Part shown: positions 35,357 to 48,711 of the stretch, in pieces
Numbering within the stretch: position 1 is the first letter of the stretch
Layout: each line of letters begins with the position of its first letter
Position numbers and translations under genes: made by a program
Notes under the pieces: generated by a model
The model's database searches: none
The model's input: the letters and a program-made list of their open reading frames with translations, nothing else
Told to the model about the DNA's origin: nothing
Assembly: GCA_963678705.1 (NCBI GenBank)
Contig: OY783206.1
Span: 15,201,807-15,265,806 of the forward strand
Direction of reading: 5' to 3'
DNA from: Panorpa germanica
Lineage: Eukaryota; Arthropoda; Insecta; Mecoptera; Panorpidae
Length of the DNA: 64,000 nucleotides

Positions 35357-36269
35357 GTATGACAACTCCAGCACAAAAGAGACGACGCAAATAGGGGTTA
35401 GGGTGTATTTCTATATTTAAGGAAAACGTTTAAGATGCACTTACATTATTTTAAATAGAAATAAAAAATATTAATGAAACACCTAACGTAAACTCATAAC
35501 ATTTCGTTTTACTATTTAACGAAGTTTAGTATAATTCTGTTACAATGCCAATATAGTAATGCAAAATACATCTTTTACTATTATATTAATTTCATTATGA
35601 AACATTGAATAATCTTGCGCACTGCACTTGCAATGAGTATCAATCCAGAATCTGAATGAACCTGTGTCAGTTATAGCAGTTTATATCAAAGAATACAATA
35701 TTTATATAAATAATTATCTTTTAACGAGTTTACAATCTGTTATCATTAATCTAAAACTCATCAGTCCATCATCATTGCTATTGTTTTCTAATTGAGCGTG
35801 CTATAATCCCCACCCTCTTGCCTGTGGTGTGCTGATCGCGTGTCTTTACCTTTCTTTACTCTTTGCGCAAATTACATTTCAATAATAATGACTTTAAGTA
35901 ACGTGAAGTCAGTCTTGCATGAGACTAATTCTTCACTGATTTTCTAGGTTATGTTTGCCGTTGCATTTTCTAAGGTCACATTTAATAAGTGTATTTTGTT
36001 TTTGTATTAAAAATTGTAAATAATAGATTAAAATTAAAATAGAATTAGTATAGTTTTAATTCATTTCACCGCAAACATGACAATACGAGAAAGTTTATTT
36101 TACTTGTATTTAATTTGTTATTGTCTTGTTGTTTAAAAGTAAAAGTAAAAATGATTAGGGGGATGTTAGATCTTCATTTCTTATATTATTTAATAGATTT
36201 GTTCGTACCATATACACAAACTGTACTAATTACCTTGTGTATTATATATACACATACTTATATATATAC
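35357..36269. other. Intergenic, no gene seen
   Basis: AT-rich sequence with no recognised feature. Confidence 0.4.
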
Positions 36270-37370
36270 AAAGGTCGGCCCTAAAAGAATTTTATTGTTC
36301 CACCTTTAGTGCGGATAATAGCAACGCCTCTGTCCGAAAAAGCTTCACACGCTTCTCGAGTGTGGTCTGATGGTATTTTGCCCCATTCTCAGCGAAGTGC
36401 ATTCTTTAAGATGTCGATTGTCTCACATTTTTTAGCCAATTGGCTATTGTTGTGAAGAAATGAACCTGGGAACTTTTTCTTGAAGAAAAAGAAGTTTTCC
36501 TTGCCTTTCACGACTTTATGAGAGTCTTGATGGCGAGAAATTGTTTACGTACCCAGGGTAACAAAGCATCGTTTGAAATCTTTTCACGGTCGATTTGTAG
36601 ATTTATCTTTACGCCTTGTTTAATTTAAACGAGCGGTGAGCGTCCTGTGGCAGTTTCCGCTGCCCAAACCATCACTGATGCAGACGCTTGCTTTCGCAGA
36701 GCAATTCGCTGATCTAAATTGTCTTTTCATTTGCACTCTAACCATACATGATCGTTTTGTTTGTTTACATATTGTTGAACCGTGAAAAAGTTTCATCAGA
36801 AAAGACCAAAATTGCAGGCTTCCCAAGTGTTTTAACACCTTTGCTCTTGCTTGGCGAACTGCCTTTTGTGCAAGTGTTAAATTTTGTAGTTTGTAGGGCT
36901 TCAAACGTGGTTTATTTTTTAATATGCGCGCCATACTTTGTGCAGACAAATTGAGATTTTTCGCCAATTGAACTGCGCTTTGCCGTGGGTTACATTCAAT
37001 TCTGGCCTTCACCTTTCGAACCATTTCTGGCGACATTGCTATTTTTGGATGTCCATCTCTATGGCGTTTTTTGATGCCATCAGTATCATTGTAACATGTA
37101 ATGTGGTCCAATACACAAACATTTTGTTCACATGTAAATGTCGGAGCTCATTAACAATGGCTGGTTGCGATTTTCCAGCCATATACAAAGCAATAACACT
37201 GTAGCGTTTTAATTATATTTCGATAACATTTTTTAATTACTAGTGATATGCTTCTTTAGGCTTGTAAACAACATAACGGACTGACGCTTGTCAAAAAATG
37301 GGCTCGCTGACATTAGTCGTTTGGTTCTACAGCAGCGTAAAATTGGTAACACTTCGAGTGCCGACCCTTG
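36270..37370 (-). pseudogene. Tc1/mariner-type transposon with broken transposase
   Basis: Inverted ends CAAAGGTCGGCC and GCCGACCCTTG enclose about 1.1 kb. The minus strand encodes the start of a transposase: a helix-turn-helix region (CNPRQSAVQLAKNLNLSAQS, MARILKNKPRLKPYK) and QARAKVLKHLG. The frame is then lost where the first catalytic block should be: VFSDE and QYVNKQNDHVWLE are readable only in shifted frames. The distal part (ASASVMVWAA-like, WVRKQFL) continues with further stops. It is therefore a dead element, and a neighbouring autonomous source is not visible. Confidence 0.7.
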
Positions 37371-37608
37371 CTGTACTAATACTTAATCTTACTATATACT
37401 GTTATTAAATCTAAACAATAACGTATAATTAAAAAGAAAATCACAGAGCAACAAATCGTTACGAATCACGAACATAAGACAATACAATTATAAATCTTTG
37501 CGGGATTCTTATCTTAATTTTCTTGCATTCCAAAAAAAGAAATTTTTCTAATTTATTGTAACCATTATCTAACCAGTTGAAGAATATTAGATCCTCTGGC
37601 TATATTTA

Positions 37609-38235
37609 GGGCCTTATTCTGTAAAGTATTTCCGCCGGTGAAAAAATTTCATCGCTGTAAAATGACGTCACAAAAGCGATGATTTTTTATTTGGTATTCT
37701 GCAAGAAATTTCCATCGATTTTATTTTTGTCGCTGGAAAAAGATCGACCAAATTATAAGGTCGCCTTTAGCAGTGACTTTAAAATTTCCCATCGCTGTAT
37801 TTTTTAAAACTGTCAAACAATTCGAATTATAAGTTGAATTTCAGTACAAATTTTTTAATACACAGTATATGTATAGTTATATGAATATACAAATATAAAT
37901 ATATCAGAAAGTGAGGTTATGTTGCTTGTCAATTGACTTGAGCAATTGACATGTATTCGTACTTGTCAAATGTTTGAATTTTTAAATATTTGAATATTCT
38001 GAATGCCGTGATTGGCCAAATATTTTTAAAATTGATGACGTCTTAAAATACGTCATCAATACCAGTTTATACTTTTCCATCGTTGTATATTATAAGGGTG
38101 ATGGAAAATTTTGCATACAGAATACCACTTTAGATATTTTAAATACAGCTACTTTATTCGAGCGGTGAAAGAATTAAATATTTCCACCGCTGAAAAAATA
38201 AGGTCGATTTTTTGAAAAGTTACAGAATAAGGCCC
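37609..38235. mobile_element. Harbinger-like palindromic MITE, copy 2
   Basis: Ends GGGCCTTATTCTGTAA and TTACAGAATAAGGCCC, with TTA on both sides, 627 bp. It is inverted relative to the copy at 30296-31051 and shares AATACCAGTTTATAC and ATTTTGCATACAGAATACCA. Confidence 0.85.
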
Positions 38236-39478
38236 TTAGAGACAAGAGCGAGGGGTAATTGTCGCGGCAGTTTGGGAGACCACTGCTCAGTTTCTAAAAT
38301 GTCATGTTAATTTGCAACTTGGCAGTTTCGTTCTAAAAGGTATACAGTCTTAGCAGTTTAAATTTAACTTAGGCGGCAGACTAGCCGTAGACAACTATGC
38401 TTGTCGCCAGTTTTCTGAGTCTTCGGGTTCGATCTCTAGACCAGTGATATATTTTCTGAGTTATTAATAAAAGTCAAATTGATTTTGTACTCATAATCAG
38501 TGGTGTATTACACATAAGGTCACAACACTATAAAAACTGCTAACATTGTTTTGTTTTCGGACTCAGCATCAGAAATAGGCTGATGTTGAATATTGCAAAT
38601 TAAATTTAAAAGTTAAATTTGTAATTTCCAGTGCTAAGAGTGCAACATTTTCTACTACAATGTTGCATCAATGAAAGCGCTCCATTACATTCTAAGATAT
38701 ATAAAACATACTAACCAATAGTTTCATTGTAGTGACACTTTTTGGTACAGCTGATGATTTAGAAGAAGCCAATCAACACTTTGTATAAATCACTTAGATA
38801 ATAAATAAATAATTGAATATAAGTCGACTGCAAACTCAGCTTCTTCTAGGACTGTTTTTCTACCACTGACAATTTGTCAATTTTTAGAATCATATTTATA
38901 CTGACTCTCTCTTTCCACTTTGAAGCGTAATTTTTCTTCATTTCTTCTCATGTCGTTTGGGTGGTGGTTCCCATTCTCGTTCTCCCCCCGCATTACCACT
39001 CACCGCGATGGCGTTGGAGTGAGAGCGACGATGGAACTAGATTTGCGAGTCGGCGTTATAACAACTGCGGTTTTTGGTTTCATTTTACTTTTCTTTTTCT
39101 TTCTTTTTGTTTTCTGATGGTTTTAACATTTACTGATGAATGATTTTGCTGTATTAGTTACAATGTTGCTGTTACACTTCATCTATTATGGGATATTTGA
39201 TGAAAACGTAACATCTCGTTTATGGTGAAGATTATTAAATGGAGCAGTGTCGCTCAAAATAGTCTAAAATCATCGAATTTTAAACACGCAGTTATCTCAC
39301 TCGTTTCAATGTTACTAAATAGGGGTATGAAGGACTATTTTTCGATACTCAGTTAATTGCGGTCAGTTGCGACTATTGAAAGATCGACCCTTAGTATACT
39401 TAATTTAGTATAAGGTAGGACGATAACTTCGGATGAATTTATGTTGCTTAACCCTCTGTTTTTTTCGAGTCATGGTAC
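38236..39478. other. Intergenic, with a possible SINE-like fragment
   Basis: At 38380-38480 the bases CAGACTAGCCGTAGAC, and 45 bases later GGGTTCGATCTC, resemble Pol III A and B boxes; the following sequence matches 4615-4650. The GC-richer patch at 38940-39070 has several CG dinucleotides but no gene that I can define. Confidence 0.35.
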
Positions 39479-40264
39479 ACTGGGTCTTTAAGGGAACAGT
39501 CGAGTTCTTAGAGTTTTCTAAGATTTCAAAAAATCTAAAAAAAATTCGGGATTACTTCTTGAAGTGTCTACTACATGGTCCAGAAGTTGCAAATGTTCAA
39601 AGTTTAAAACCGTGTTAATAAAAGTTGACAAATGGTGAAAAACCCGGAAAAAACGAAATATTGTTAAAAAATTCGTACCTTTATAACAAACAAATATTAA
39701 GAAAAACGGTTGTAGACTTATTTATCTTAGACTAAAAGTTATGAAATAATATTTAATAAAAGTTAATAATAATTAGTGTCAAAAAGAAAATTTACGGTGC
39801 GCAACTGGAACAAAAGTGGCTACCTACAATGATTATCGCAAACCGGCACAGAGCGCGGTACAAAAGAATACATTGTTTTTTCTGTTTTTTCCTTCCAGGT
39901 GCAAAGAAAACATCGTTTTCGCTTTTCTAGTTTACCCGTTGAATGGTCACCCATCTTCAAACACTTATTGTAGTCTACTAAAAAGAAATCTATGTATATA
40001 ATCTAAGAAATATTATATTAAATTACATAAAACATTTATTTTAACCAAGAAAAATCTGTAAAACAACGAGAAAAGCAAAGAAAAATGCATTTATAAATGC
40101 ATTGCGTTAGTATACTAACATTGGAAAATACTAATGTCGTTTGTAGAATGACCCTTTTAGGGAACAGAGGCAAGTTACACTGACTTACCTTTGGCCCAGA
40201 TCCGGAAGCTGCTTAAGTCTCTGCCCCTAGATTGAAATTTCAACTGTTCCTTAAATGACCCAGT
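39479..40264. mobile_element. Unclassified TIR element (786 bp)
   Basis: Ends ACTGGGTCTTTAAGGGAACA and TGTTCCTTAAATGACCCAGT are inverted repeats of about 22 bp, flanked by short TA-containing sequence. There is no coding capacity and no second copy in the window. Confidence 0.6.
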
Positions 40265-41019
40265 ATACACACGCAGCGTTACGCCTTAATTTTACAGTTA
40301 AAGCGCGTTACGCCTTAGTTAAGAAATTTAGAAGTAGGTGATTTAACCTTGAAAATAAAGGGTGTAACTGTAAAGATAATTTATTCTAAAACACCAATAA
40401 TTACCTTGTAAAAGTCTGCAAGCAACAAGTCGTACTATAATATTATACATATACATATATAGTATACAATATAAGAAAGTGTTGTGTTACGAGATCTGCA
40501 GCCTCTCCTAGTTTAAACATTGCATTGATATATTTAAATCACATGTAACAACGTCGGCTTTCAAATAATGTTAATTTACAAGCAGGGCTGCCAGCGACAC
40601 TGTTATTACATCCAGACCCAGATCTCGGATGTCAGATTGATCCATGATAGTTCATTGTGCTGATCTTTGTGTTTAATCTTTAATTTGTCGCCTTTCGCCA
40701 CAGTTTATTGACCACCAACATCAGTTATAATTGTAGCCCCACCTGTAACATTGTATACACTGTCAAAACCAAATCAAACGTTGTAATCTGAATGATTTAT
40801 AGGTTAGGTTTCGTTGGAAATGATAGACTCAGTTATAAATAAGTTTTATATACGTTGTATTTAGATTTAAAATGTTTATTACGTAGAAGAAATAAAAAAA
40901 TTATTTAAATTTTTATACATAAATTTAATAACTTACTAAAAATTAATCATATAACTTAGAAATCAACCCCTAGAAACAAATAGCACTTTGTTCATTGATG
41001 TTCAGTTTAAATTAATATA
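40265..41019. other. Intergenic, no gene seen
   Basis: Contains a short direct repeat GCGTTACGCCTTA near 40276 and 40307. Otherwise it is featureless. Confidence 0.4.
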
Positions 41020-41692
41020 GTAGGGTGAAGAATAGAATAGGGGGAGGAGGCCCGAAAAAGAGAAACGAGTATTACGAAAGGAATGGAATGGCGTCAGAGG
41101 AGGCCAATAGAAGAAGAGAAGAAGACACAAGTGTGGAAGAGGAGCTAAGGAGAAGAGACAGGGGAATACAACACCAGGAAAGAATGGAAAAAATTGAGAA
41201 GAGCAAGTATAACAAAAGATATAAAAGGATTTGGGAGAGAGAGATATCACAAAAGTTAAGAGAAAAAGACACAAAAAACATGAGAAGGATAGTGAGATTT
41301 AGAAATAGAAACTTAGAAACCGATACTGTGCAAACAGTGAGGAAAGGATGTGAAGGTGTGCGGAACGGAGATAGAAACATTGGAGCACATTAAGTTTTCA
41401 TGTGAGAAAAAGGTAATAAGCGAAAAGAACATTGGGCAGTTATTAAAGGGAGGCAGTGAAAGGAAGAGGTGGATAACGAAAATAGAGAAAAGGAACGAGG
41501 AAAGAGAAGGAACGGCAGAGTAGAAACAGGGGGAAGAGCAGGAGGAGCGAAGCAGTAGCAGTTTTGTTTTTATTTTTATAAGGATAATTTTATATATTTT
41601 TTTTTGTTTGGAAGGAGTGAGAATGTTAAGGCACAAGAATGTAGTGCCAAATAGCTAAAACGTTAAAATAAAATAATAATAATAATAATATA
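41020..41692 (+). pseudogene. Non-LTR retrotransposon, 3'-end remnant (second copy)
   Basis: A highly charged frame (RRREEDTSVEEELRRRDRG, RIWEREISQKL) runs to about 41350. A frameshift then moves the reading to VCGTEIETLEHIKFSC and IGQLLKGGSERKRW, which ends in a stop at about 41521. The first Cys of the CCHC knuckle is lost. A 3' untranslated region and an (AAT)n tail (about 41672-41692) follow, the latter typical of some non-LTR clades. It is the same family as 11585-12293 on the opposite strand. Confidence 0.75.
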
Positions 41693-41848
41693 GTATTTTT
41701 TAAATATCATGTTAACAATACGTTGCACAACCTGAAATCAATAAGAGAAATCTCTTGTTGGCACGTGCAACGAACCATTAAGATTACGATTTGATATCAT
41801 ATATAATTTAATATTCAATAAAATTAATTGTAATATTGATTGGATATG

Positions 41849-42296
41849 CAATGGACTTGTGTACTCATTTTTTAGTGGTCGATTTTTTATTAGCGTTTTT
41901 ATTTTATTAAATTTTGACGGAGATATTGCTATTAAAGATCTGTAAAAAGGACTATAAAGATTTGAATTGTAGTTTTAGCGCTACAGATGTCGGCCATATT
42001 TATAACTTATCATATCGGACTATTAAGAGATAAGACAATTATTCTTTATATGGATAAGAGTACGTTCTGTTATATAAAAGAGATAAAAATTTAGCGGACG
42101 TAACGTCATAGTCTTGGAATTTTCTATAACGTTTAATAATTAAAAGGTAAAAATTACTTTTTTAATTATTAATATCTTCTAACATATAAAGAGTTATTAA
42201 AATAATTGGATATTTGAGGTTCTAGTAACCAAGTATATCAATATATTGATATAGTACAGTTTTATATAAATTAAGACATGGTTCACAAGCCCATTG
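41849..42296 (+). mobile_element. Family B element, internally deleted
   Basis: CAATGGACTTGTG at the left and CACAAGCCCATTG at the right. The middle retains TTTTAGCGCTACAGAT and ATAAAGAGTTATTAAAA but has lost the central part. Confidence 0.75.
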
Positions 42297-42421
42297 TCAC
42301 GCACACGCACCAATGTACTCTGTCTTTCCTAAAACTGTTTCTGCATTGTCTGCAAATTACAATATATTCAACATAAATGAATGCTTCAACCTACAACCAT
42401 TTGAGTCTGTGATTGGTTATA

Positions 42422-42814
42422 CAGGGTATCCCAGAAGTCGACGTCAAGCCAACTTTTAATGTTAATTGCCAAACTCGCATAGTACTTTTTTCAGTACAAT
42501 CACTCAAAGTTAAGCGAAGAATTAATTTTGAATATTTGGATTGACACAAAGTGATAATTTCTTCCATGCTGGAGCAGTTGGCTTACATTTTAGGCAAAAG
42601 TTTACAGACACATTATTCAGGATCACATAACAAATTTCTTTGTTTTTAAATTAAGATTTGTAGCAACTGGAGTGAAAAGATTGTCACAGGGTGCAGATTT
42701 TCTCGATTTTTTTTAAATTATTAAACTTAGATTTTTTTAAATATTTATCTGATAACTGTTATGACTTGGCCTATGACCCACTTCCGGCTTGACGTCGACT
42801 TCTGAGACACCCTG
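42422..42814. mobile_element. TIR element with CAGGGT ends
   Basis: Left end CAGGGTATCCCAGAAGTCGA and right end CGACTTCTGAGACACCCTG form inverted repeats of about 30 bp that continue through GACGTCAAGCC. TA flanks both sides, which fits Tc1/mariner-type insertion. The length is 393 bp and there is no coding sequence. Confidence 0.7.
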
Positions 42815-43284
42815 TATAAACAAACAATAATTTAATAATTTTAAGAGTCCCTGACAGCTGTGCACTTACAACCGTTGTAGTTTGCTGTAACTCGAAAAAT
42901 AACCTAAGAGTAAAACCATTTCACGTTGCATAACAAATAATTAATGGTACCGTGAATTAAAAGTGAATGTGGATAGAACAGCGACGCGACGACGAGATAA
43001 TAAATAGGAGCAGTTTGTAGTAAATATGATGCAGTTTTTTTTAATTAACATCTTCAGGGCATTTTTTTTGAATGCTTACTCGTAGTTTATATTACGGAAA
43101 CCGCAAGCCACAATCTCTTTGCATAAATATTGTTGAACATCAAAGATTCGATCCGACCCGAACCAACCTGAGAATGAATGAAAGAAATTAGAAAGAGTTA
43201 CGTCATTTTAATATGGAATAAATGTGCGTAGAGCCACGTGCTTCAAATTCGTGAGATGAATCAACTTATTGTAGCAATTAGCCA
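42815..43284. other. Intergenic, no gene seen
   Basis: AT-rich sequence with no recognised feature. Confidence 0.35.
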
Positions 43285-43931
43285 AAATGGGCTTGTGTCC
43301 TATGTCTTCATTTCTACAAAAGTGTACTATATATTAATAAAGTGGGTTACTAGAACCTCAAATGTTCAATTATTTTTTAATAACTCCTTATATGTTAAGA
43401 GATATTATCAATTAAAAAAGTCATTTTGTCTAATTATTACAGAGATTCAACGTTGTACACATTTCAAATGCATGTGACCTCACAACCGCATGTTGACATC
43501 TCTTTTATACAACACAGCGTAAAAGAGATATATTCTTGACAGAGCTCTGACAATTTATATATCAAAATATCAAATATTATTTACAGCTATTTCAAGGAAC
43601 AACCAAATTTCAATATTATGTCTGCCGTAACAGGGTTAAACAAAATAAAAACTTATTATTCTTTGACTTGCCTTGATTATTTCGACTATCAATAGTTACA
43701 AAACCTTACCACAGCACTGACCTAATCAATAAATAGTTGACGTAAACAATGCATTTCACGTCATACAAATGGCTGATATCTCTAGCGCTAAAACTACAAT
43801 TCAAATTTTTAATTGCTATATTGCCTTCAACATTTAGATATTTAATAAAGTAAAAACGCCAATACACATTTATTAACATCAATTTCAATCAACAATTGCA
43901 AAATCGACCACTAAAAATGAGGACACAAGCT
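43285..43931 (-). mobile_element. Family B element, reverse orientation
   Basis: Left end AAATGGGCTTGTGTCCTATG and right end GGACACAAGCTC (mutated). It carries the full internal region. Confidence 0.85.
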
Positions 43932-46276
43932 CTTTATGTTGCACTAAAGTTGTATTACCAAATTTAGTTATTTTCTAAAAAATACACAAAATTTGTTTCT
44001 TTTTGCAATTTCCCCAGTATTTTTTCACTGGCTTAATTCTTTCTACTTCTTCTTGTTTGAGTTGTTTCCATTTTTATTTTCCAGGACCAACAATTAAAGA
44101 ATTAAGGTTCTAGAATATGCAAACTTTCAAATAGAAGCATGAGAAACACGCAAAGGGATTCCTAGTTTTTAATGCCATGGTTCATTCTCCTCATATGCTA
44201 TAAAGAATCAGAGTTGGCATAATACACAAGCGCCCCTGATAATTTTATTTGTTTTATGAACCAAAGTTTATAAGAATTATTTTAAGTCAAATTAAAAAAA
44301 ATAATTTTTAGAACGAACCATAGATAATAAATGTAACTTTTAACTTGCTACTCAAGTACTATAGTTGTTTTAAAAACGTTCTAAAATAAAAATTACTTTT
44401 TGCAAAAATAAAATGTTTCTTTTACTTTTGCCTAAAATTGATTTTTAGAAATTAATTAAAAACTTCTTAGCTACGTAACAGTATCAAACTAGCTAATGTA
44501 TAATGGGTGTGGCTGAATTTCTTGAAATTAAGTTTGTAACTTTTCAACTTCATAATTCAGCGTAATGGCGACATGTAATACACCGTAATGCATTATTAAA
44601 CCAGTGCAATTACACTTTAGACTAAAATGTTAAGTATCTAGCTGTGAGACATTGAGATTAGTCATGTACTTTCAACAATAGTTTTCCCACGGATGGTTGA
44701 CCCAGTATAATCAAGTAAATGTTAGTCGTAGGTATGTGAGTGCATTATACCTGGACCTAGCTCGATAATTCAAAGCTCGGAAACTATTTATTATAACATA
44801 AATACAAATAATAAAATAAATAATGTGCAGTAAATGTTATATAACGCATTCAAACCAGAGATTCAAACAGTCAATAGAATTAGTAGTTGCATATATAACA
44901 GGCGCTATGTTTAACTTCAAATTATAATAAAATGAAATAACACATTTCTATCTTTAAATATTGTTGGTAAAACTATATATTTTTAATAAACAAGTTTTCG
45001 TACTTCGATTAACGGCTGTTCAAGAAAAGTAACTATTTTTTTCTCTTCCTTTTAAATTTGTTGTTGATAGTAGGTGCAAATATTGCTGTTTACTTCAGAA
45101 ACGCGGAACTTCACTTTTTCTTGTTGGAAACCAATTATTTGATATAACCAGATCTGTTTGATGTTTAACTGCCTGATACAGATCTTGCAGGTTCCCAGAT
45201 GCCGGTTTAGTTCCTGTCTTGTTCTGCAGAGTGCAGTCCAAGCGGACGATTGTGTAAACATCGCGCTATAATAGGTTATTTACGCAATAACATAATATTC
45301 GTACCACGTCAACAATTGTGGGCATTCCTTGATACTACATGTAATTATGTACAATTAGAGATATTTTTAATTAGTTTTTATGACTTATTATTATGGAGTA
45401 TACTAGAATATTTTAATGTGTTTTTTTCTGAGGTAGATGATTATGTTAAGGGGATTGACTTATGGTAGGAAATCGTACTTCCGCTTTCCCGCTTATTGTG
45501 CCTTAATGTTTTGCATCTCTCTAAAGACGTGTCTGGTAAATTGAAAATTACGTTTCTTTTTTGGTTCTTCTGAAAGTGATTGACTGTCGCCTTTTTTGAA
45601 CTCGTGCGGCCTATTTGTGATACAATAGTATGATATTACGAATATTTTCATTGGCAAGCAAGATGGCGTTAGGGTTTCATGTTATCTATGCTCCTGTTCC
45701 ATCGGAACAGAATTCTAAATTAAAATTTTGTGTAAGATCAATTTAAAGAAAAATATCGTTTTCCAATTTTGAAACTTGTTTTTGAGGACGCAGAAAAGGG
45801 GTAAATGTATAAAAGTCGGCATAGAGTTAAGATTACATTCCATGGGTACGCACCACAAACCCTTTGACTAGACACAATTGATTTCGCGAGGGAGCTAAAT
45901 AATAAAATCATTCAAGATAGGCTAGAAAGCAATTGATTTGTGTCGTGCCTGCGAGCGGCTGTACACTTCATATGGCTATGTCAGTCCCGACAAAATATGG
46001 TGTACATGATCCTACAAAATTTAAATTAAATTAGATAATTATTTCTATAAGAATTCTATATACATCAATATATGAATCCCTCTGAATCAAAGATGGCCCA
46101 AAATGTTATTACAATATCAACTCGCAATAAATCTTAAACTTTTTTGCAATTCTTTTAAATAACATAGTAAACCATCTTGTGGTATAAGCTGTTTAACAAA
46201 TTATTTATGTTAAACGCCTGAAATTTACATGAAATTTACTGAAATTTTGTATGCTCAGTAAGCTATTAGTGACTGA
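43932..46276. other. Intergenic, no gene seen
   Basis: A 2.3-kb AT-rich stretch. I found no coding frame, repeat or RNA gene that I can support. Confidence 0.4.
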
Positions 46277-46917
46277 GAATGAGCTTGTGTCCTATGTCTT
46301 AATTTCTATAAAACTGTACTATATATTGATAAATTGGGTTACTAGAACCTCAAATGTTCAATTATTTTTTAATAACTCCTTATCTGTTAAGAGATATTAA
46401 GAATTAAAAAAGTCATTTTGTCTCTTTAATTATTAAATGGATTCAACGTTGTAAACATTCCAAGTGCATGTGGCATCACAATCCTTGTGTAAGGTTACCA
46501 ACCTTACAGCTCATAAATCTCTGCTACATGTATTTATATATCAAAATATCAAATATTATTTACAGCTATATCAAGGAACAATAAAATTTCCATATTATGT
46601 CTGCCTTAGCAGGGTTAAATAATATAAAAACTTATTATTCTTTGATTTGACTTGATTATTTGACTACCAACAGCTACAGAACATTACCACAGCACTGACC
46701 TACTCAACAAATAACTGACGTTAAAATGCATGTCACGTCATACAAATATGGCCGACCATTTCTAGCGCTAAAACTATAATTCAAACTTTTAATTGCTATA
46801 TCTCCGTCAATATTTAGATATTTAATAAAATAGACACGCCAATACACATTTATTAACATCAATTTCAATCAACAATTGAAAAAGCGACCACTAAAAAATG
46901 ATGACACAAGCCCATTG
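46277..46917 (-). mobile_element. Family B element, reverse orientation
   Basis: GAATGAGCTTGTGTCCTATG at the left and GACACAAGCCCATTG at the right, 641 bp and uninterrupted. This copy serves as the reference for the split copy at 14.4-16.6 kb. Confidence 0.85.
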
Positions 46918-47467
46918 TGTGGTTGTATATGTAATAACTCGACCGTTTAAAAAGGAGCTGTAGACCAGAGATAAGACTATCACGACAGTACGGACCAGAG
47001 AAACATATGAGGACGGGCATTTGGAAGAAATCTGTCTTATGATAAATTTGTTGGTATTATTTTTAATTATTAATTTAACACGCGCGCATCTTCTTTTACA
47101 CCTCTGACGTTTAATGTACTTATAATAAATCAAATCAATTAAAATAAATTTGATATATATTCAATGCTATTGAATTATTCATTTGATAAGATTTGTAAAG
47201 GCGAATGTAATCCTATGATTTCTTCTTTAGCAACTCTCGTTTTCACTTCTGTCTGCAAATAGAGCAATCACTGCTCAAATACCTGCAGGCGATGCTCGAG
47301 TTCGACGAGCTGAGTTCTTCATCTTCGCATGTGTTTGTTTGCATTGCGTGGAGGTGACAAGTAATAATGAAAACGAAATAAATTCAATTTCTAAAACGTT
47401 AAGCCATGTCTTCATGAAAACAATATTTAAATGAAACATTTATTTCTATTTTCAACATTACAAAAGA
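46918..47467. other. Intergenic, no gene seen
   Basis: AT-rich sequence with no recognised feature. Confidence 0.35.
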
Positions 47468-48096
47468 CCAGAGTTTACTTCCGTCGCAAGCGACGACTGT
47501 CTGTGTGAATTGAATTTCATTTATAATTTTCGTTCCGTTTTTAAATTGAAATATTTAACTCGTTCTATATTCATTTTACATATAAAAATTAATAAATTTT
47601 CATATAAACTGACTGAAAAAATATATTTTTTTCAACAAAATTCCAGATATTTTCAATTTGACCAACTTTTTTTCAAAATTTGAGATTTCTTTTCAATTTG
47701 TAAATTAGGTACCAAAGTAAGCCTATATAAAAAATTTCAAACAAATAAAATTTTTGAATTTTGAATTTTTTTTTTTAGTAACATACATCATTATTAAATA
47801 ATCTAAACTTTGAGAGTTCTCCCAAGTTTCCTTTTTCAATTTTCAATTGAAAACCGTAATGCACATGGTCAATTTCAACTTTCTATCGAACATTCTTACG
47901 AATTAAAAGTTGTAGACCAAAAAGTAATAAATTTTTTTTTAGTTTTTCCAAAATTACGGATTTACAGGAAATTCAGGAAAAATCGAAAGAAATGGACGAT
48001 TTTCATAACGATGCATGGAGCCGTTTTCGAGCTACCATACGAATTGCGTAAACATATAAACAAATAAACTTTCACTTGGAACATTATAATATAGGA
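47468..48096 (-). mobile_element. Non-autonomous Helitron, copy 2 (complete)
   Basis: On the minus strand it starts TCCTATATTATAATGTTCC and ends with hairpin GTCGCTTGCGAC and terminus CTGG. The insertion lies exactly between host A (47467) and T (48097). The length is 629 bp. Confidence 0.85.
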
Positions 48097-48220
48097 TAAT
48101 AAAGGTTGCCTCCTGCGAGGATTGAACTGAAGATCTCTGGTTTAAGAGTGCTCGATGTAATTACCTAGCCGTAGGCTACTTCCACTCCTAGACGCTATGC
48201 AGTACTACTAATCTATGATA
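48097..48220 (-). repeat. tRNA-like (possible SINE) sequence
   Basis: On the minus strand TAGCCTACGGCTAGGTAA resembles an A box and GTTCAATCC a B box, about 45 bases apart. The anticodon stem does not pair well, so this is a tRNA-derived relic rather than a tRNA gene. Confidence 0.4.
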
Positions 48221-48221
48221 A

Positions 48222-48700
48222 TCAGACAGCTCGCAAAGTGTGTGTGTGTGAATTTTCATCTACGCATGTAACAAGGACAGTGGTATTCAAGATGCCAAAC
48301 CGGGAGGAGAGAACCCCAACTATTATGCGATCCCGGAACTCTACTTGCGTTGGCAAGGAGTGCAATGGAAACTCCGATTCGCATGCCACCCGATCATAGT
48401 AGTTTAGGCGACGGTTAATTCCCATAAACCACCTGTACACACTGTCACCGGGCCAACTGTTGCTTAGCCCCTGATTAACAAAACCGGAGCCTGCCACTGG
48501 CCTAAAGAGGCGGGAAAAGTAATTTTGAATATATTTACTCTCTCGCAAAGCTTATCGGACTTAGGATAGTGCCGCGGAAGGAGTAAACAGAAGATATCCC
48601 AAGATAACAGCCTACTCTATCAATCTGTGACCGCAAGGCACTACGGTGTGGCCATATCTGACTATACATTATAATAACAAAACATTACAAATTATATCCC
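48222..48700. other. Higher-GC segment, possibly from a transposon
   Basis: The GC content is above that of the surroundings. A 108-codon minus-strand frame (48222-48548) is open but resembles no family I know. The segment lies next to retrotransposon sequence and could be its 5' part or a separate insertion. Confidence 0.3.
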
Positions 48701-48711
48701 AAATATAGAGG

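Noticed and set aside
36748-37204. Plus-strand frames across the Tc1/mariner remnant
   Set aside because: Antisense to the transposase reading on the minus strand.
48097-48220. Possible tRNA gene
   Set aside because: A and B box-like motifs are present, but the anticodon stem and acceptor arm do not pair.
48222-48548. 108-codon minus-strand frame in a GC-richer segment
   Set aside because: No recognised domain or splice context; it lies next to retrotransposon sequence and may be untranslated.
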